Positions 48,678 to 58,186 of a DNA stretch of 64,000 nt are shown here, piece after piece. A model generated the notes under the pieces. That model saw nothing but the letters and a program-made list of their open reading frames with translations, searched no databases and was not told the DNA's origin. The DNA is from Synechococcus sp. Cruz-7E5 (GTDB lineage: Bacteria; Cyanobacteriota; Cyanobacteriia; PCC-6307; Cyanobiaceae). Position numbers and translations under genes: made by a program. The stretch's first letter is position 1. Every line of letters starts with the position of its first letter. Location of the stretch: NCBI RefSeq assembly GCF_024345995.1, contig NZ_JAGQCE010000001.1:372001-436000 (forward strand). Direction: 5' to 3'.

Positions 48678-48784
48678 ACCCTGATCAGTTCTGAGAATTC
48701 AATCTACGGCCTGCCTCAGGAGGAATGGGGGCAACGGTCACCTTTCCTGAGGCCGGCAGTTCTGCTGACCGGCAGACTGGAGCC

Positions 48785-50347
48785 ATGGACGACATACTGC
48801 AGCGCATCCTGCGGGCAAGGGTCTACGACGTGGCGATCGAGTCGCCACTCGATCCAGCCCCCAACCTGTCGCGGCGGCTAGGCAACACCGTGCTGCTCAA
48901 GCGCGAGGACCTACAGCCGGTGTTCTCCTTCAAGCTGCGCGGGGCCTACAACCGCATGGCCCAGCTCACGCCGCTTGAACTGAAGCGTGGTGTGATCGCG
49001 GCCAGCGCCGGCAACCACGCTCAGGGAGTGGCCCTGGCTGCCGAGAGGCTGGGCTGTCACGCCGTGATCGTGATGCCGCTCACCACACCCGCCATGAAAG
49101 TGCGTGCCGTGGCCGACCGCGGTGCCGAGGTGGTCCTGCACGGAGACACCTACGACGAGGCTTGCCTGCGGGCCAGGAGCCTGGAGCAGGAGCGGGGCCT
49201 CACCTTCATCCATCCCTTCGACGATCCCGAGGTGATCGCCGGCCAGGGCACCGTTGGCCTGGAGATCATGCGCCAGTGCTCGGCTCCACCCGATGTCATC
49301 TATGTGGCGGTGGGCGGCGGCGGGCTGATCGCCGGTATCGCCGCCTTCATCAAGACCGTCTGGCCGCAGGTGGAGGTGATCGGTGTCGAGCCCGTGGATG
49401 CCGATGCCATGACCCGCTCCCTGGCGGCAGGCCGTCGGGTGAGCCTGGAGCAGGTGGGTCTGTTCGCCGATGGGGTGGCCGTTCGCCAGGTAGGGGTGCA
49501 CACCTTCGCCCTGGCTCAGCGCTACGTGGATGCCATGGTCACGGTGGACACCGATGAGATCTGCGCGGCGATCAAGGACGTCTTCGAGGACACCCGCTCG
49601 ATCCTCGAGCCGGCAGGCGCGCTGGCGGTGGCCGGCATGAAGGCCGATGTGCAGCGGCGAGGGCTGAAGCAGCGCACCTTGGTGGCCGTGGCCTGCGGCG
49701 CCAACATGAATTTCGATCGTCTGCGCTTCGTGGCCGAGAGAGCCGAGCTCGGGGAGGAGCGCGAAGCGATGCTGGCGGTTGAGATTCCCGAGCGCCCCGG
49801 CAGCCTGCGCGAACTCTGTGAGCTGCTGGGCTCCCGCAGCCTGACTGAATTCAGCTACCGGATGGCAGATCACCGCCTGGCCCACATTTTTCTGGGGGTG
49901 CAGATCGACGGGCACCGGGACACCAAGGCGTTGATCGGCCAGCTCAGCGCCGGCGGCTTCCCCTGCCTTGACCTCAGCAACAACGAGCTGGCCAAGCTCC
50001 ACCTGCGCCACATGGTGGGAGGGCGCCTGCCTGAAGCGGCCTGCCACGGCGGCGGGGCCCCGCCGAGGGAACTGCTTTACCGCTTCGAATTTCCAGAGCG
50101 GCCGGGCGCACTGATGGCCTTCGTCAATGCCCTCCACCCCAACTGGTCGATCAGCATCTTCCATTACCGCAACCAGGGGGCCGACGTGGGCCGCATCGTG
50201 GTGGGGGTGCAGGTGGAGGAGCAGGATTCCAGCGCCTGGGAGCTCTTCCTCTCAGGCCTCGGCTACCGCCACTGGGACGAGACCCAGAATCCTGCTTACC
50301 GGTTGTTCCTCGGCCCTGCCAGCCAGCCGGTACCGGCCCTTGCCTGA
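48785..50347 (+). CDS. ilvA: Biosynthetic threonine ammonia-lyase (threonine dehydratase)
   Basis: PLP enzyme deaminating threonine to 2-oxobutyrate for isoleucine synthesis. It has 520 residues from ATG 48785. The PLP Lys is in FSFKLRGAYNRM, with SAGNHAQGVA and the Gly-rich VGGGGLIAGIA loop. Two C-terminal ACT-like regulatory repeats (EIPERPGSLRELCELLG and EFPERPGALMAFVNAL) indicate feedback control by isoleucine and valine. The frame opens at 48725, but MDDILQRIL is the conserved start. Confidence 0.95.
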   Translation: MDDILQRILRARVYDVAIESPLDPAPNLSRRLGNTVLLKREDLQPVFSFKLRGAYNRMAQLTPLELKRGVIAASAGNHAQGVALAAERLGCHAVIVMPLTTPAMKVRAVADRGAEVVLHGDTYDEACLRARSLEQERGLTFIHPFDDPEVIAGQGTVGLEIMRQCSAPPDVIYVAVGGGGLIAGIAAFIKTVWPQVEVIGVEPVDADAMTRSLAAGRRVSLEQVGLFADGVAVRQVGVHTFALAQRYVDAMVTVDTDEICAAIKDVFEDTRSILEPAGALAVAGMKADVQRRGLKQRTLVAVACGANMNFDRLRFVAERAELGEEREAMLAVEIPERPGSLRELCELLGSRSLTEFSYRMADHRLAHIFLGVQIDGHRDTKALIGQLSAGGFPCLDLSNNELAKLHLRHMVGGRLPEAACHGGGAPPRELLYRFEFPERPGALMAFVNALHPNWSISIFHYRNQGADVGRIVVGVQVEEQDSSAWELFLSGLGYRHWDETQNPAYRLFLGPASQPVPALA

Positions 50348-50401
50348 GCCGCCTCGGCTGAGCTGCGGTACGGTGCGGCCAACGATGGGCCGGCTGAGAG
50401 C

Positions 50402-50944
50402 ATGTCCAGCGCGTCTCTATCCTTGCCTGCCCGGCTTGAGGCCATCCTGTACCTCAAGGGCCGCCCACTCAACCTGGGCGAGCTCGCCGAGATCGCCTCG
50501 ATCGGCCTGAGTGAGCCCATCGAACGCGACGCCGTCGAACTGGCCCTGATCACCCTGATGGCGGATTACGCCCACCGGGACACGGCCCTGGAAATCCGTC
50601 AGGAGGGTCAGCGTTTCAGCCTGCAGCTGCGCGACAGTCACGCCGATCTGGTTCAGACGCTGCTGCCGGTGGACCTCTCCACCGCCACCCTGCGAACCCT
50701 GGCGACTGTGGCACTCAAGCGGCGCATTTTGCAGTCGGATCTGGTGGAGCTGCGCGGATCGGGCGCCTACGACCACATCAAGGAACTGCTGGCCCAGGAC
50801 TTCATCGAGCGACGGCGCCAGAGCGACGGCCGCTCCTTCTGGATCAGCCTCAGCGACAAGTTCCACCGCACCTTCGCCGTCACCCAGGTGACTGAGGCTG
50901 CCCCCGCCCCTGACGAAAGGGCGAAGGGCAACGAGGCTGCATAG
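50402..50944 (+). CDS. scpB: Segregation and condensation protein ScpB
   Basis: Winged-helix partner of ScpA in the SMC condensin complex for chromosome segregation. It has 180 residues. It starts SLPARLEAILYLKGRPLNLGELA, and the central ATLRTLATVALKRRILQSDLVELRG and DFIERRRQSDGRSFWIS segments are typical of the tandem winged helices. Neither scpA nor smc is nearby. It is 54 bases after ilvA. Confidence 0.9.
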   Translation: MSSASLSLPARLEAILYLKGRPLNLGELAEIASIGLSEPIERDAVELALITLMADYAHRDTALEIRQEGQRFSLQLRDSHADLVQTLLPVDLSTATLRTLATVALKRRILQSDLVELRGSGAYDHIKELLAQDFIERRRQSDGRSFWISLSDKFHRTFAVTQVTEAAPAPDERAKGNEAA

Positions 50945-50975
50945 AGTCGGTGTCGATTCGCTTCAGGCCTTGCCC

Positions 50976-51266
50976 ATGATGATCCTGAGCCAGATCCTGG
51001 CTGTGCTGGCGCAGACTCTCAGCATCTACAGCCTGGTGCTGTTGGTGCGGGTGCTGCTGAGCTGGTTCCCCAACCTCGACTGGAGCAACCCGGTGCTGAG
51101 CACGGTGAGCTCGATCACCGACCCCTACCTGAACGCCTTTCGCGGTCTGATCCCCCCCCTTGGCGGTCTTGACCTCTCGGCAATCATCGCCTTCATTACC
51201 CTCAGCCTGGTTCAGGGACTTCTGGGCAACCTCAGCGGATCCCTGATGGGAGGTTTCGGATACTGA
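50976..51266 (+). CDS. YggT/Ycf19 family membrane protein
   Basis: A 96-residue protein with two hydrophobic regions: ILAVLAQTLSIYSLVLLVRVLLSWF and AIIAFITLSLVQGLL. The signature between them is DWSNPVLSTVSSITDPYLNAFRGLIPPLGGLD (RVLLSWFPN..., DPYLNxFRxLIPPxGG). Relatives influence thylakoid, nucleoid or division organisation. ATG 50976 is preferred to an in-frame TTG two codons earlier. It is 31 bases after scpB. Confidence 0.9.
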   Translation: MMILSQILAVLAQTLSIYSLVLLVRVLLSWFPNLDWSNPVLSTVSSITDPYLNAFRGLIPPLGGLDLSAIIAFITLSLVQGLLGNLSGSLMGGFGY

Positions 51267-51287
51267 AGCGCTGAGACCTGCGGCCGG

Positions 51288-51788
51288 CTAGGGACGATCG
51301 AGCAGGGCCTGCTCGAGGGGCAGTAGCTCATCATCCACACCGGCCCGCACCCGCACAGGGGCGTTGAACCCCCTTGCCTTGGCATGGCTGACCTGAAGGG
51401 GCCCAGGGGTTCCGGCCGGCACCGCCAGGCGCAAGGCAAAGCTCGATTCTCCGGGGGGAATGTCACCGATCGAGCCCACCCGGGTCCGGTTCTGCAGCAC
51501 CGGCTCACCGCTGCTGTCACTGATCACCGCGAACAGATCGGTGTCGATCACCGGCTGGGAACGGGGATTGTTCACGGTTCCGCGCAGGGCGTAGCAACTG
51601 GCCCCGCTCGGGCGCTTCAGCTCCGGCTGGGAGCCCGGGTCAGCCGTCGGGCAGGGCTCCAGGCTGATCTCAGTCACAGCCAGATCAAGTGCCCAGGCTG
51701 GCGCAGCGGGGGCCAGCAGCAGCAACAGCGCCAGCAGCAGGGCCAGCGCCTTGGGCAGGGGCGATGGACGAGGGCCAGAACGGGGCAT
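51288..51788 (-). CDS. Secreted protein of unknown function
   Basis: A 166-residue protein with a strong signal peptide (LPKALALLLALLLLLAPAAPAWA). The mature domain is beta-rich with two Cys (EPCPTADPG, GASCYALRGTVNN) that could form a disulfide. It reads like an immunoglobulin-like or FxLYD-type exported domain (VIDTDLFAVISDSSGEPVLQNRTRVGSIGDIPPGES). I do not recognise a named family. ATG 51788 places the signal peptide at the N-terminus; a start at 51815 is possible. Five 10-bp tandem units lie just upstream (51821-51870). Confidence 0.7.
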   Translation of the reverse strand: MPRSGPRPSPLPKALALLLALLLLLAPAAPAWALDLAVTEISLEPCPTADPGSQPELKRPSGASCYALRGTVNNPRSQPVIDTDLFAVISDSSGEPVLQNRTRVGSIGDIPPGESSFALRLAVPAGTPGPLQVSHAKARGFNAPVRVRAGVDDELLPLEQALLDRP

Positions 51789-51820
51789 GGGGGACCTGGG
51801 GCTCAAGGGATTCAACGGGT

Positions 51821-51870
51821 GGCTCTGAGTGGCCCAGGTTGGCTCTGAGCGGCTCTGGATGGCTCTGGCT
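51821..51870. repeat. Five 10-bp tandem units (GGCTCTGNNN)
   Basis: Consecutive decamers GGCTCTGAGT, GGCCCAGGTT, GGCTCTGAGC, GGCTCTGGAT and GGCTCTGGCT. Four keep GGCTCTG exactly and the second is degenerate. The period is close to one helical turn. They lie in the spacer upstream of the secreted-protein gene and downstream of the MazG-like gene. Confidence 0.75.
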
Positions 51871-51904
51871 GGGAAGCAGGGGGAGTCGGCCGCCGGAGCA
51901 GCCC

Positions 51905-52234
51905 TCAGCGGTGATCGCCGCTACCTCCAAGCGTCTGACGCCTGGCCCGTCCCGCCAGTTTGGTCAGATTGGCCTGGGCAACGTCGTCGAGTTCCAGTCC
52001 CAGTTCACTGGCCAGCTGGGCGACATACCAAAGCACGTCGCCGAGTTCCAGGGCCAGATCCTCCACCAGCTGGGGCTCGAACACCCCGCCGCGATCCCTG
52101 AGCACCTTCTTGACCTTGTCGGCCACTTCACCGGCCTCACCGCAGAGTCCGAGGGTGGGATAAATCGGATTTGCACCTACGTCGGGGTAGCGGGCTGTGC
52201 TGCGGGCCTGGAGCTGGTAGTCGTTCAGATCCAT
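51905..52234 (-). CDS. MazG-like nucleotide pyrophosphohydrolase
   Basis: A 109-residue all-alpha NTP pyrophosphohydrolase. ATG 52234 starts MDLNDYQLQARSTARYP. The Mg-binding E-x2-E-type motifs are GEAGEVADKVKKVL and LVEDLALELGDVLWYVAQLA. It would hydrolyse non-canonical or excess nucleoside triphosphates. The longer frame to 52351 overlaps the divergent pyk start and is rejected, leaving 74 bases between the two starts. Confidence 0.88.
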   Translation of the reverse strand: MDLNDYQLQARSTARYPDVGANPIYPTLGLCGEAGEVADKVKKVLRDRGGVFEPQLVEDLALELGDVLWYVAQLASELGLELDDVAQANLTKLAGRARRQTLGGSGDHR

Positions 52235-52308
52235 GGGTTCCGCACCATCGGCGGCAGGAGAGGGGCGGGACCGGATGGTAGTTTCCGCCTGAACCTTCGG
52301 CTCTTCCG

Positions 52309-54096
52309 ATGGCGCAGCCCGATCTGTCGCGTCGCACCAAGATCGTGGCAACGATCGGTCCAGCCACGGAGTCCCCCCAGCGACTGCGGGACCTGATCCA
52401 GGCGGGGGCCACCACGTTCCGACTCAATTTTTCCCACGGGGACCACTCCGAACATGCCGCCCGGATCGCCACGATCCGTCAGGTGGCCCACGAGCTGGGC
52501 ATCCATGTGGGCATCCTTCAGGATCTCCAGGGCCCGAAGATCCGCCTCGGCCGCTTCGAGGGTGGTCCGATCACCCTGGCCAACGGCGACCCCTTCGCCC
52601 TCACCTCCCGGCCGGTGAGCTGCGACCAGTCGATCGCCACGATCACCTACGAGCGCCTGGCCGATGAGGTGACCGCCGGCAGCCGCATCCTTCTCGACGA
52701 TGGCCGTGTCGAGATGGTGGTCAAGTCGGTGGACATCCCCGAGCAGACCCTGCACTGCACCGTGGTGGTGGGCGGTGTGCTCTCCAACAACAAGGGGGTG
52801 AACTTCCCTGACGTTCAGCTCTCGATCCGTGCGCTCACCACCAAGGACCGGGAAGACCTCAGCTTCGGCCTCCAGCAGGAGGTCGACTGGGTCGCCCTGA
52901 GCTTCGTGCGCAACCCCTCCGACATGCAGGAGATCCGTGAGCTGATCAGCTCCCAGGGGTACAGCACCCCGGTGATCGCCAAGATCGAGAAGTTCGAGGC
53001 GATCGATCAGATCGACGCGATACTGCCCCTCTGCGATGGGGTGATGGTGGCCCGGGGCGACCTGGGCGTGGAGATGCCGGCTGAAGAGGTTCCGCTGCTG
53101 CAGAAGGAACTGATCCGCAAGGCCAACACCCTGGGCATCCCGATCATCACGGCCACCCAGATGCTCGACAGCATGGCCAGCTGCCCCCGCCCCACCCGGG
53201 CCGAGGTGAGCGATGTGGCCAACGCCATCCTTGATGGCACCGACGCGGTGATGCTCTCCAACGAGACCGCGGTGGGTGATTACCCGGTGGAGGCGGTGGA
53301 AACGATGGCGCGCATCGCCCGCCGGATCGAGCGCGACTACCCCCGCCGGGCCGTGGACAGCCACATGGCTTCCACCATCCCCAACGCCATCAGCCAGGCG
53401 GTGAGCACGATCGCCCGTCAGTTGCAGGCCGCCGCCATCCTTCCCCTCACCAAGAGCGGGGCCACCGCCCGCAATGTCAGCAAGTTCCGCCCCTCCACCA
53501 CGATCCTGGCGATCACCAATGAGGTGAGGGTGGCCCGCCAGCTGCAGCTGGTCTGGGGGGTGAATCCCCTGCTGATCGGTGATCAGCAGTCGACCACCAG
53601 CACCTTCACCCTGGCCATGGGCGTGGCCCAGGAACGGGGGCTGCTCAAGGAGGGCGATCTCGTGGTTCAGACCGCCGGCACTCTCTCGGGCGTGAGCGGC
53701 TCCACCGATCTGGTCAAGGTGGGTATCGTCTCAGCCGTGCTGGGCCGGGGCCTGGGCATCGGCAATGGTTCGGTCAGCGGACGCGTGCGCGTGGCCACCA
53801 CCGCAGATGAGGCGGCGCGGCTGGAGAGCGGCGAGATCCTGGTGGTACGCGAGACCAGTGCTGGATACCTCGATGCCATCCGCAAGGCCAAGGGCGTGAT
53901 TGCTGAAGAGGCCGGCTGCGACAGCCATGCGGCCGTGATCGCCCAGCGACTGGGGGTGCCGGTGATCGTGGGGGTGGCCAATGCCACAACCGATCTGCGC
54001 CTGGGCGAATTCGTGACCCTGGAAGTGCGTGAGGGGGTGGTGCACCGCGGCGCCCGCAACCACACCCAGGCCGATCGCAGCGAAACCATCGTCTGA
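52309..54096 (+). CDS. pyk: Pyruvate kinase with C-terminal PEP-utiliser-like domain
   Basis: Makes pyruvate and ATP from phosphoenolpyruvate in lower glycolysis. It has 595 residues. The catalytic barrel shows TKIVATIGPATES, RLNFSHGDHSEH, the ESVVIAKIEKFEAIDQID-type Lys region and MVARGDLGVEMP. After the normal C domain (about residue 470) a mobile PEP-utiliser-like domain follows (ILVVRETSAGYLDAI..., CDSHAAVIAQRLGVPVIVG), as in Bacillus and cyanobacterial long forms. Confidence 0.96.
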   Translation: MAQPDLSRRTKIVATIGPATESPQRLRDLIQAGATTFRLNFSHGDHSEHAARIATIRQVAHELGIHVGILQDLQGPKIRLGRFEGGPITLANGDPFALTSRPVSCDQSIATITYERLADEVTAGSRILLDDGRVEMVVKSVDIPEQTLHCTVVVGGVLSNNKGVNFPDVQLSIRALTTKDREDLSFGLQQEVDWVALSFVRNPSDMQEIRELISSQGYSTPVIAKIEKFEAIDQIDAILPLCDGVMVARGDLGVEMPAEEVPLLQKELIRKANTLGIPIITATQMLDSMASCPRPTRAEVSDVANAILDGTDAVMLSNETAVGDYPVEAVETMARIARRIERDYPRRAVDSHMASTIPNAISQAVSTIARQLQAAAILPLTKSGATARNVSKFRPSTTILAITNEVRVARQLQLVWGVNPLLIGDQQSTTSTFTLAMGVAQERGLLKEGDLVVQTAGTLSGVSGSTDLVKVGIVSAVLGRGLGIGNGSVSGRVRVATTADEAARLESGEILVVRETSAGYLDAIRKAKGVIAEEAGCDSHAAVIAQRLGVPVIVGVANATTDLRLGEFVTLEVREGVVHRGARNHTQADRSETIV

Positions 54097-54142
54097 TCAA
54101 TGCCGCCAGCGGTGGCGGCTGCTGGCCATGATGCGGCTCTGA

Positions 54143-55387
54143 ATGCTGCTCGCGGCAATGGCCTCGAAACTGCCACTGGCGGAAACCGTCGGCATGGCTC
54201 TCAACACCCTCAAAGCCAACCGGCTGCGCAGCCTGCTGACAATGCTGGGCATCGTGATCGGCAATGCCTCGGTGATCACCCTGGTGGGGGTGGGCAAGGG
54301 GGCCCAGAACCTGGCGGAAGGCCAGCTGAACACCCTTGGGGCCAACGTCCTCTTCGTGGTACCCGGCAACAACGACACCCGCCGCCAGGGGATCGAAAAT
54401 CCGCGCACTTTGGTGCTGGAGGACGCTGAGGCGATCGTCGAGCAGGTGCCGAGTGTGCGTCGGGTCGCCCCCCAGATCACGATCAACGCGGTGGTTCAGT
54501 CGGGGGGCAACAGCTCCAACGCCTCGGTTTCGGGCATCACGCCGGAGTTTCTGCCGGTGCGGCGCTTCGAGATCGCCCAGGGGCGGTTCTTCAGCCAGGA
54601 CGACATCAAGGGAGCGCGCAACGTGGCCGTGATCGGCCCGGATCTCAAACAGAAGCTGATGCCCTCAGGCTCCGCCATCGGCCAGACCCTGCGTATCCGC
54701 GATCAATCCTTCGAGGTGATCGGCGTAACGGCCCCCAAGGGCGCCGCATTCGGCACCAACCAGGACGAAGCTGCCTACATCCCACTCTCGACGATGGTCA
54801 GCAAGCTGAGCGGCCGTGACCCCACTTACGGCGTGGTGCTGACCTTCATCAGCGCTGAAGCCCGCGACGAGGCCAGCACCAGTGCCGCCAAGTTTCAGAT
54901 CACCAACCTGCTGCGCCAGCGCCACCGCATCCTCAGAGAAGACGATTTCGCCGTGCGCTCCCAACAGGACGCCCTTTCGATCGTGGGCACGATCACCGGT
55001 GGACTGACCTTGATGCTGGGGGCAATCGGTGGGGTCTCGCTGCTGGTGGGCGGCATCGGCATCATGAACATCATGCTGGTGTCGGTGAGCGAGCGCACCC
55101 AGGAGATCGGCCTGCGCAAGGCGGTGGGTGCCCGCAGCGGCGATGTGCTGTTGCAGTTTCTGGTGGAATCCCTCGTGCTCGCCAGCCTCGGTGGCCTGAT
55201 CGGCAGCGCCGTGGGCCTGGGCACGGTGGCGGCAGTGAGCCGCTTCACCCCTCTGCCCGCCGCCATCGACAGCGGCAGTGTGCTCTTCACCGTGGGGCTG
55301 TCTGGATCGATCGGCCTGTTCTTCGGGGTGGTGCCGGCTCGTCGAGCCGCCCGGCTGGATCCGATCGTGGCCCTGCGCAGCCTCTGA
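54143..55387 (+). CDS. MacB/FtsX-type ABC transporter permease
   Basis: A 414-residue permease of the MacB family: an N-terminal helix (LRSLLTMLGIVIGNASVI), a large periplasmic domain (about residues 50-270; GANVLFVVPGNND, VAPQITINAVV), then three C-terminal helices with MNIMLVSVSERTQEIGLRKAVGA, the conserved coupling region. No ATPase gene is adjacent, so the ATP-binding partner is encoded elsewhere. The substrate is unknown. The first start is probably at or near 54143, but ATG 54158 (MASKLPLAETV) is equally good. Confidence 0.88.
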   Translation: MLLAAMASKLPLAETVGMALNTLKANRLRSLLTMLGIVIGNASVITLVGVGKGAQNLAEGQLNTLGANVLFVVPGNNDTRRQGIENPRTLVLEDAEAIVEQVPSVRRVAPQITINAVVQSGGNSSNASVSGITPEFLPVRRFEIAQGRFFSQDDIKGARNVAVIGPDLKQKLMPSGSAIGQTLRIRDQSFEVIGVTAPKGAAFGTNQDEAAYIPLSTMVSKLSGRDPTYGVVLTFISAEARDEASTSAAKFQITNLLRQRHRILREDDFAVRSQQDALSIVGTITGGLTLMLGAIGGVSLLVGGIGIMNIMLVSVSERTQEIGLRKAVGARSGDVLLQFLVESLVLASLGGLIGSAVGLGTVAAVSRFTPLPAAIDSGSVLFTVGLSGSIGLFFGVVPARRAARLDPIVALRSL

Positions 55388-55497
55388 GGCCAGCGGCTGC
55401 AACTTCAGAGTGGCACCCCGCTCTTATCAAGAAAACCTTAAGAAAGCTGAACGGTGCTGTCCGTGACCAAAGGCCCGCGTGGATGGTGGCTTGATGG

Positions 55498-55794
55498 TTG
55501 AATCCCGACGAAACCCCTCCCTTGGCCCTGCTCTCCTGCGGCTATCGCAACTCCAGCGACCGTATGGTGATTCTGCGCTCCTGCGGGCCTGGAGAGTTCT
55601 ACCTGGAGCGGGTGATTTTTCCGTTTGAGCTTCTCAGTTTCCAGGCCCCCAAGGGTGCTGAGCTGGAAATCTGGACCCATGGCCTGGGTGGTCCTGAACT
55701 GCTGGAAACCCTCCCAAGCGCTGAGCTTCTGATCGAGCCTGAGCTCGAGGCCAGCGAGGGCAGCGATGATCCCGCCTGGCTGAGCATCCGCTGA
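55498..55794 (+). CDS. DUF1830 protein
   Basis: A 98-residue protein of the cyanobacterial DUF1830 family: LLSCGYRNSSDRMVILRSC, then GEFYLERVIFPFELLSFQAP and a LEIWTHG strand. The predicted start is TTG 55498, immediately after an in-frame stop; a second TTG lies at 55522. No ATG is available before residue 23, where the domain has already begun. The function is unknown. Confidence 0.78.
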   Translation: MNPDETPPLALLSCGYRNSSDRMVILRSCGPGEFYLERVIFPFELLSFQAPKGAELEIWTHGLGGPELLETLPSAELLIEPELEASEGSDDPAWLSIR

Positions 55795-55887
55795 AGCTCT
55801 GTCACCAGAGAGCACGGCTCGGGGCAACCATGACAAGCTGAAATCAAGGGCGCGGCGGCCGGGAACCCTCGGCCGAGGTTTGCGCGC

Positions 55888-55905
55888 TTTACACTTGTTA
55901 AAAAT
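55888..55905 (+). promoter_or_regulatory. HLR1-like direct repeat upstream of ftsH
   Basis: TTTACACT and TTAAAAAT are separated by 2 bases and match the HLR1 unit (G/T)TTACA(T/A)(T/A) at 7 and 6 of 8. They end 11 bases before the ftsH ATG, close to or downstream of any transcription start, a position where RpaB binding would be expected to repress. This is an inference from position. Confidence 0.35.
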
Positions 55906-55916
55906 CCCTCTCAGCC

Positions 55917-57842
55917 ATGAATCAGCGCTGGCGTCTGTTCGCTCTCTGGCTGCTCCCGATCGGAGTGGCTCTTTTTCTCGGCTGGCAGGTGCTGGGGAAT
56001 GGCGGCGCCAGCCGGTTCACCCCTGAAGGTCGCACCGACACGGTGGCTCCGCGCAACGCGGCAGTGGCGCGGATGAGCTATGGCCGCTTCCTCGACTACA
56101 TCGAGGCCGGGCGTGTCACTGCGGTCGACATCTTCGATGGGGGTCGCAGCGCCGTGATTGAAGCTGTGGATCCCGACCTGGACAATCGCGTGCAGCGCCT
56201 GCGGGTAGACCTGCCCGGCCTGGCTCCCGAGCTGATCAACAACCTCAAGACCCAGGGCATCAGTTTCGACATCCACCCCCCTCGCAGCACCCCTCCGGCT
56301 CTGGGAATCCTTGGAAATCTGCTCTTTCCCCTGCTGCTGATCGGCTCACTGATCTTTCTGGCGCGCCGTTCCTCCTCAATGCCCGGCGGTCCTGGCCAGG
56401 CGATGCAGTTCGGCAAGACCAAGGCCCGCTTCGCCATGGAGGCAGAAACCGGTGTCATGTTCGATGACGTGGCCGGAGTGGAAGAGGCCAAGGAAGACCT
56501 GGAGGAAGTGGTCACCTTCCTGAAGCAGCCGGAGCGATTCACGTCCGTTGGCGCCAAGATCCCCAAAGGTGTGCTGTTGGTGGGCCCTCCGGGTACCGGC
56601 AAGACCCTGCTGGCAAAAGCAATCGCTGGCGAGGCCGGTGTTCCCTTCTTCTCCCTCTCCGGTTCGGAATTCGTGGAGATGTTCGTGGGCGTCGGCGCCA
56701 GCCGTGTGCGCGACCTGTTCAAACGGGCAAAGGAAAACAGCCCTTGCCTGATCTTCATCGATGAAATCGATGCGGTCGGGCGTCAGCGTGGGGCCGGCAT
56801 CGGGGGGGGGAACGACGAGCGGGAGCAGACCCTCAACCAGCTGCTCACTGAGATGGACGGCTTCGAGGGCAACAGTGGCATCATCATCATCGCGGCCACC
56901 AATCGCCCCGATGTGCTCGATTCGGCCCTGATGCGTCCGGGTCGCTTCGATCGCCAGGTGAGCGTTGATGCCCCTGACATCAAAGGCCGCCTCTCGATTC
57001 TCAAGGTTCACTCCCGCAACAAGAAGCTTGCTGAGGATGTGTCCCTCGAAGCAGTCGCTCGCCGTACCCCTGGATTCACCGGGGCCGATCTGGCCAACCT
57101 GCTCAACGAAGCGGCCATCCTCACCGCCCGGCGCCGCAAGGAGGCCACCACGCTGGCTGAGATTGATGACGCCGTTGATCGCGTGATCGCCGGCATGGAG
57201 GGCAAACCCCTGACCGATGGCCGCAGCAAGCGCCTGATTGCTTACCACGAAGTTGGTCACGCCCTGGTGGGCACCTTGGTGAAGGATCACGATCCTGTCC
57301 AGAAGGTCACCCTCGTCCCCCGCGGCCAGGCCCAGGGACTGACCTGGTTCGCCCCAGATGAGGAGCAGATGCTGGTGAGCCGATCCCAGCTCAAGGCCCG
57401 CATCATGGGAGCCCTTGGCGGACGGGTTGCGGAGGACGTGGTGTTCGGGCACGCCGAGGTCACCACCGGAGCAGGTGGTGACATTCAGCAGGTGGCGAGC
57501 ATGGCCCGCCAGATGGTGACCCGTTTCGGCATGAGTGATCTGGGACCGGTCTCACTGGAGGCAGGGAATCAGGAGGTGTTCCTTGGACGCGACCTGATGA
57601 CCCGCAGCGACGTCTCCGATTCCATCTCCCGCCGCATTGATGAACAGATCCGCAGCATTGTCGACCTTTGCTATCGCGACACCCAGGCGTTGGTGGCCAG
57701 CCACCGTGATTGCATGGATCGCCTGGTCGAGATGCTGATCGAGAAAGAAACCCTCGATGGCGATGAATTCCGTGCCGTGGTGGCCGAGTTCACAACGATC
57801 CCTGAGAAAGACCGCTTCTCCCCCCTGCTGCCTGCCGCCTGA
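55917..57842 (+). CDS. ftsH: ATP-dependent zinc metalloprotease FtsH
   Basis: Membrane AAA protease, 641 residues. Two N-terminal helices (residues about 8-25 and 131-149) flank a periplasmic/lumenal part. Walker A is GPPGTGKT (223-230), Walker B IFIDE (279-283), the second region of homology spans about 325-345, and the zinc site is HEVGH (444-448). In cyanobacteria, FtsH2/FtsH3-type complexes degrade photodamaged D1 of photosystem II. Which paralogue this is cannot be fixed here. Confidence 0.96.
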   Translation: MNQRWRLFALWLLPIGVALFLGWQVLGNGGASRFTPEGRTDTVAPRNAAVARMSYGRFLDYIEAGRVTAVDIFDGGRSAVIEAVDPDLDNRVQRLRVDLPGLAPELINNLKTQGISFDIHPPRSTPPALGILGNLLFPLLLIGSLIFLARRSSSMPGGPGQAMQFGKTKARFAMEAETGVMFDDVAGVEEAKEDLEEVVTFLKQPERFTSVGAKIPKGVLLVGPPGTGKTLLAKAIAGEAGVPFFSLSGSEFVEMFVGVGASRVRDLFKRAKENSPCLIFIDEIDAVGRQRGAGIGGGNDEREQTLNQLLTEMDGFEGNSGIIIIAATNRPDVLDSALMRPGRFDRQVSVDAPDIKGRLSILKVHSRNKKLAEDVSLEAVARRTPGFTGADLANLLNEAAILTARRRKEATTLAEIDDAVDRVIAGMEGKPLTDGRSKRLIAYHEVGHALVGTLVKDHDPVQKVTLVPRGQAQGLTWFAPDEEQMLVSRSQLKARIMGALGGRVAEDVVFGHAEVTTGAGGDIQQVASMARQMVTRFGMSDLGPVSLEAGNQEVFLGRDLMTRSDVSDSISRRIDEQIRSIVDLCYRDTQALVASHRDCMDRLVEMLIEKETLDGDEFRAVVAEFTTIPEKDRFSPLLPAA

Positions 57843-57870
57843 TCCAGGCAAGCCAGAACAAGGGGGGTAT

Positions 57871-57906
57871 GGCAGGGGCAAGTTCTTAACCGAAGCTTGT
57901 CCCGCC
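57871..57906 (+). terminator. Stem-loop after ftsH
   Basis: GGCAGGGGCAAG (57871-57882) pairs with CTTGTCCCGCC (57896-57906) with one bulged A and one G-T wobble, around a 13-base loop. It lies 29 bases after the ftsH stop. No T-run follows. Confidence 0.5.
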
Positions 57907-57970
57907 AGACTCAAACAGTGCTTAGCATGGATCGCCACGCGTTCCCATCTTGAGCAGCACCCGCTCTCCA

Positions 57971-58186
57971 ATGGAGTCGTTCAGCGGCTACCACGGCGAT
58001 GATTGGAGTCCGCAGCGGCTGGCATTCCACCAGAACCTTGAGCGTTTCGCCGATCGCGTTGGGCTGATCGTCGGACTTCAGAGCAACGGCAAGCTCAATC
58101 AGGATCAGGCGTACGATGAAATTCGTTCGCTCTGGAAAGAGCTTAAGGGCAGCAAGAATGGTCTTAAGATTTCCGATCAGGATTGA
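57971..58186 (+). CDS. Small DUF7219-like cyanobacterial protein
   Basis: A 71-residue acidic-basic helical protein: GYHGDDWSPQRLAFHQNLERFADRVGLIVGLQSNGKLNQDQAYDEIRSLWKELKGSK (in parts). The pattern (F-x-NLQEFA-x-RV-x2-I-x2-LQ-x2-GKL-x3-A-x2-EI-x2-LWK-x-LK) is that of DUF7219. The function is unknown. ATG 57971 is preferred to the TTG at 57950. It is transcribed from its own upstream region or by ftsH read-through. Confidence 0.75.
   Translation: MESFSGYHGDDWSPQRLAFHQNLERFADRVGLIVGLQSNGKLNQDQAYDEIRSLWKELKGSKNGLKISDQD

Noticed and set aside
51685-51930. A minus-strand frame through the 10-bp repeats as an N-terminal extension of the secreted protein.
   Set aside because: It is in a different frame from the signal-peptide protein and lacks any conserved feature.
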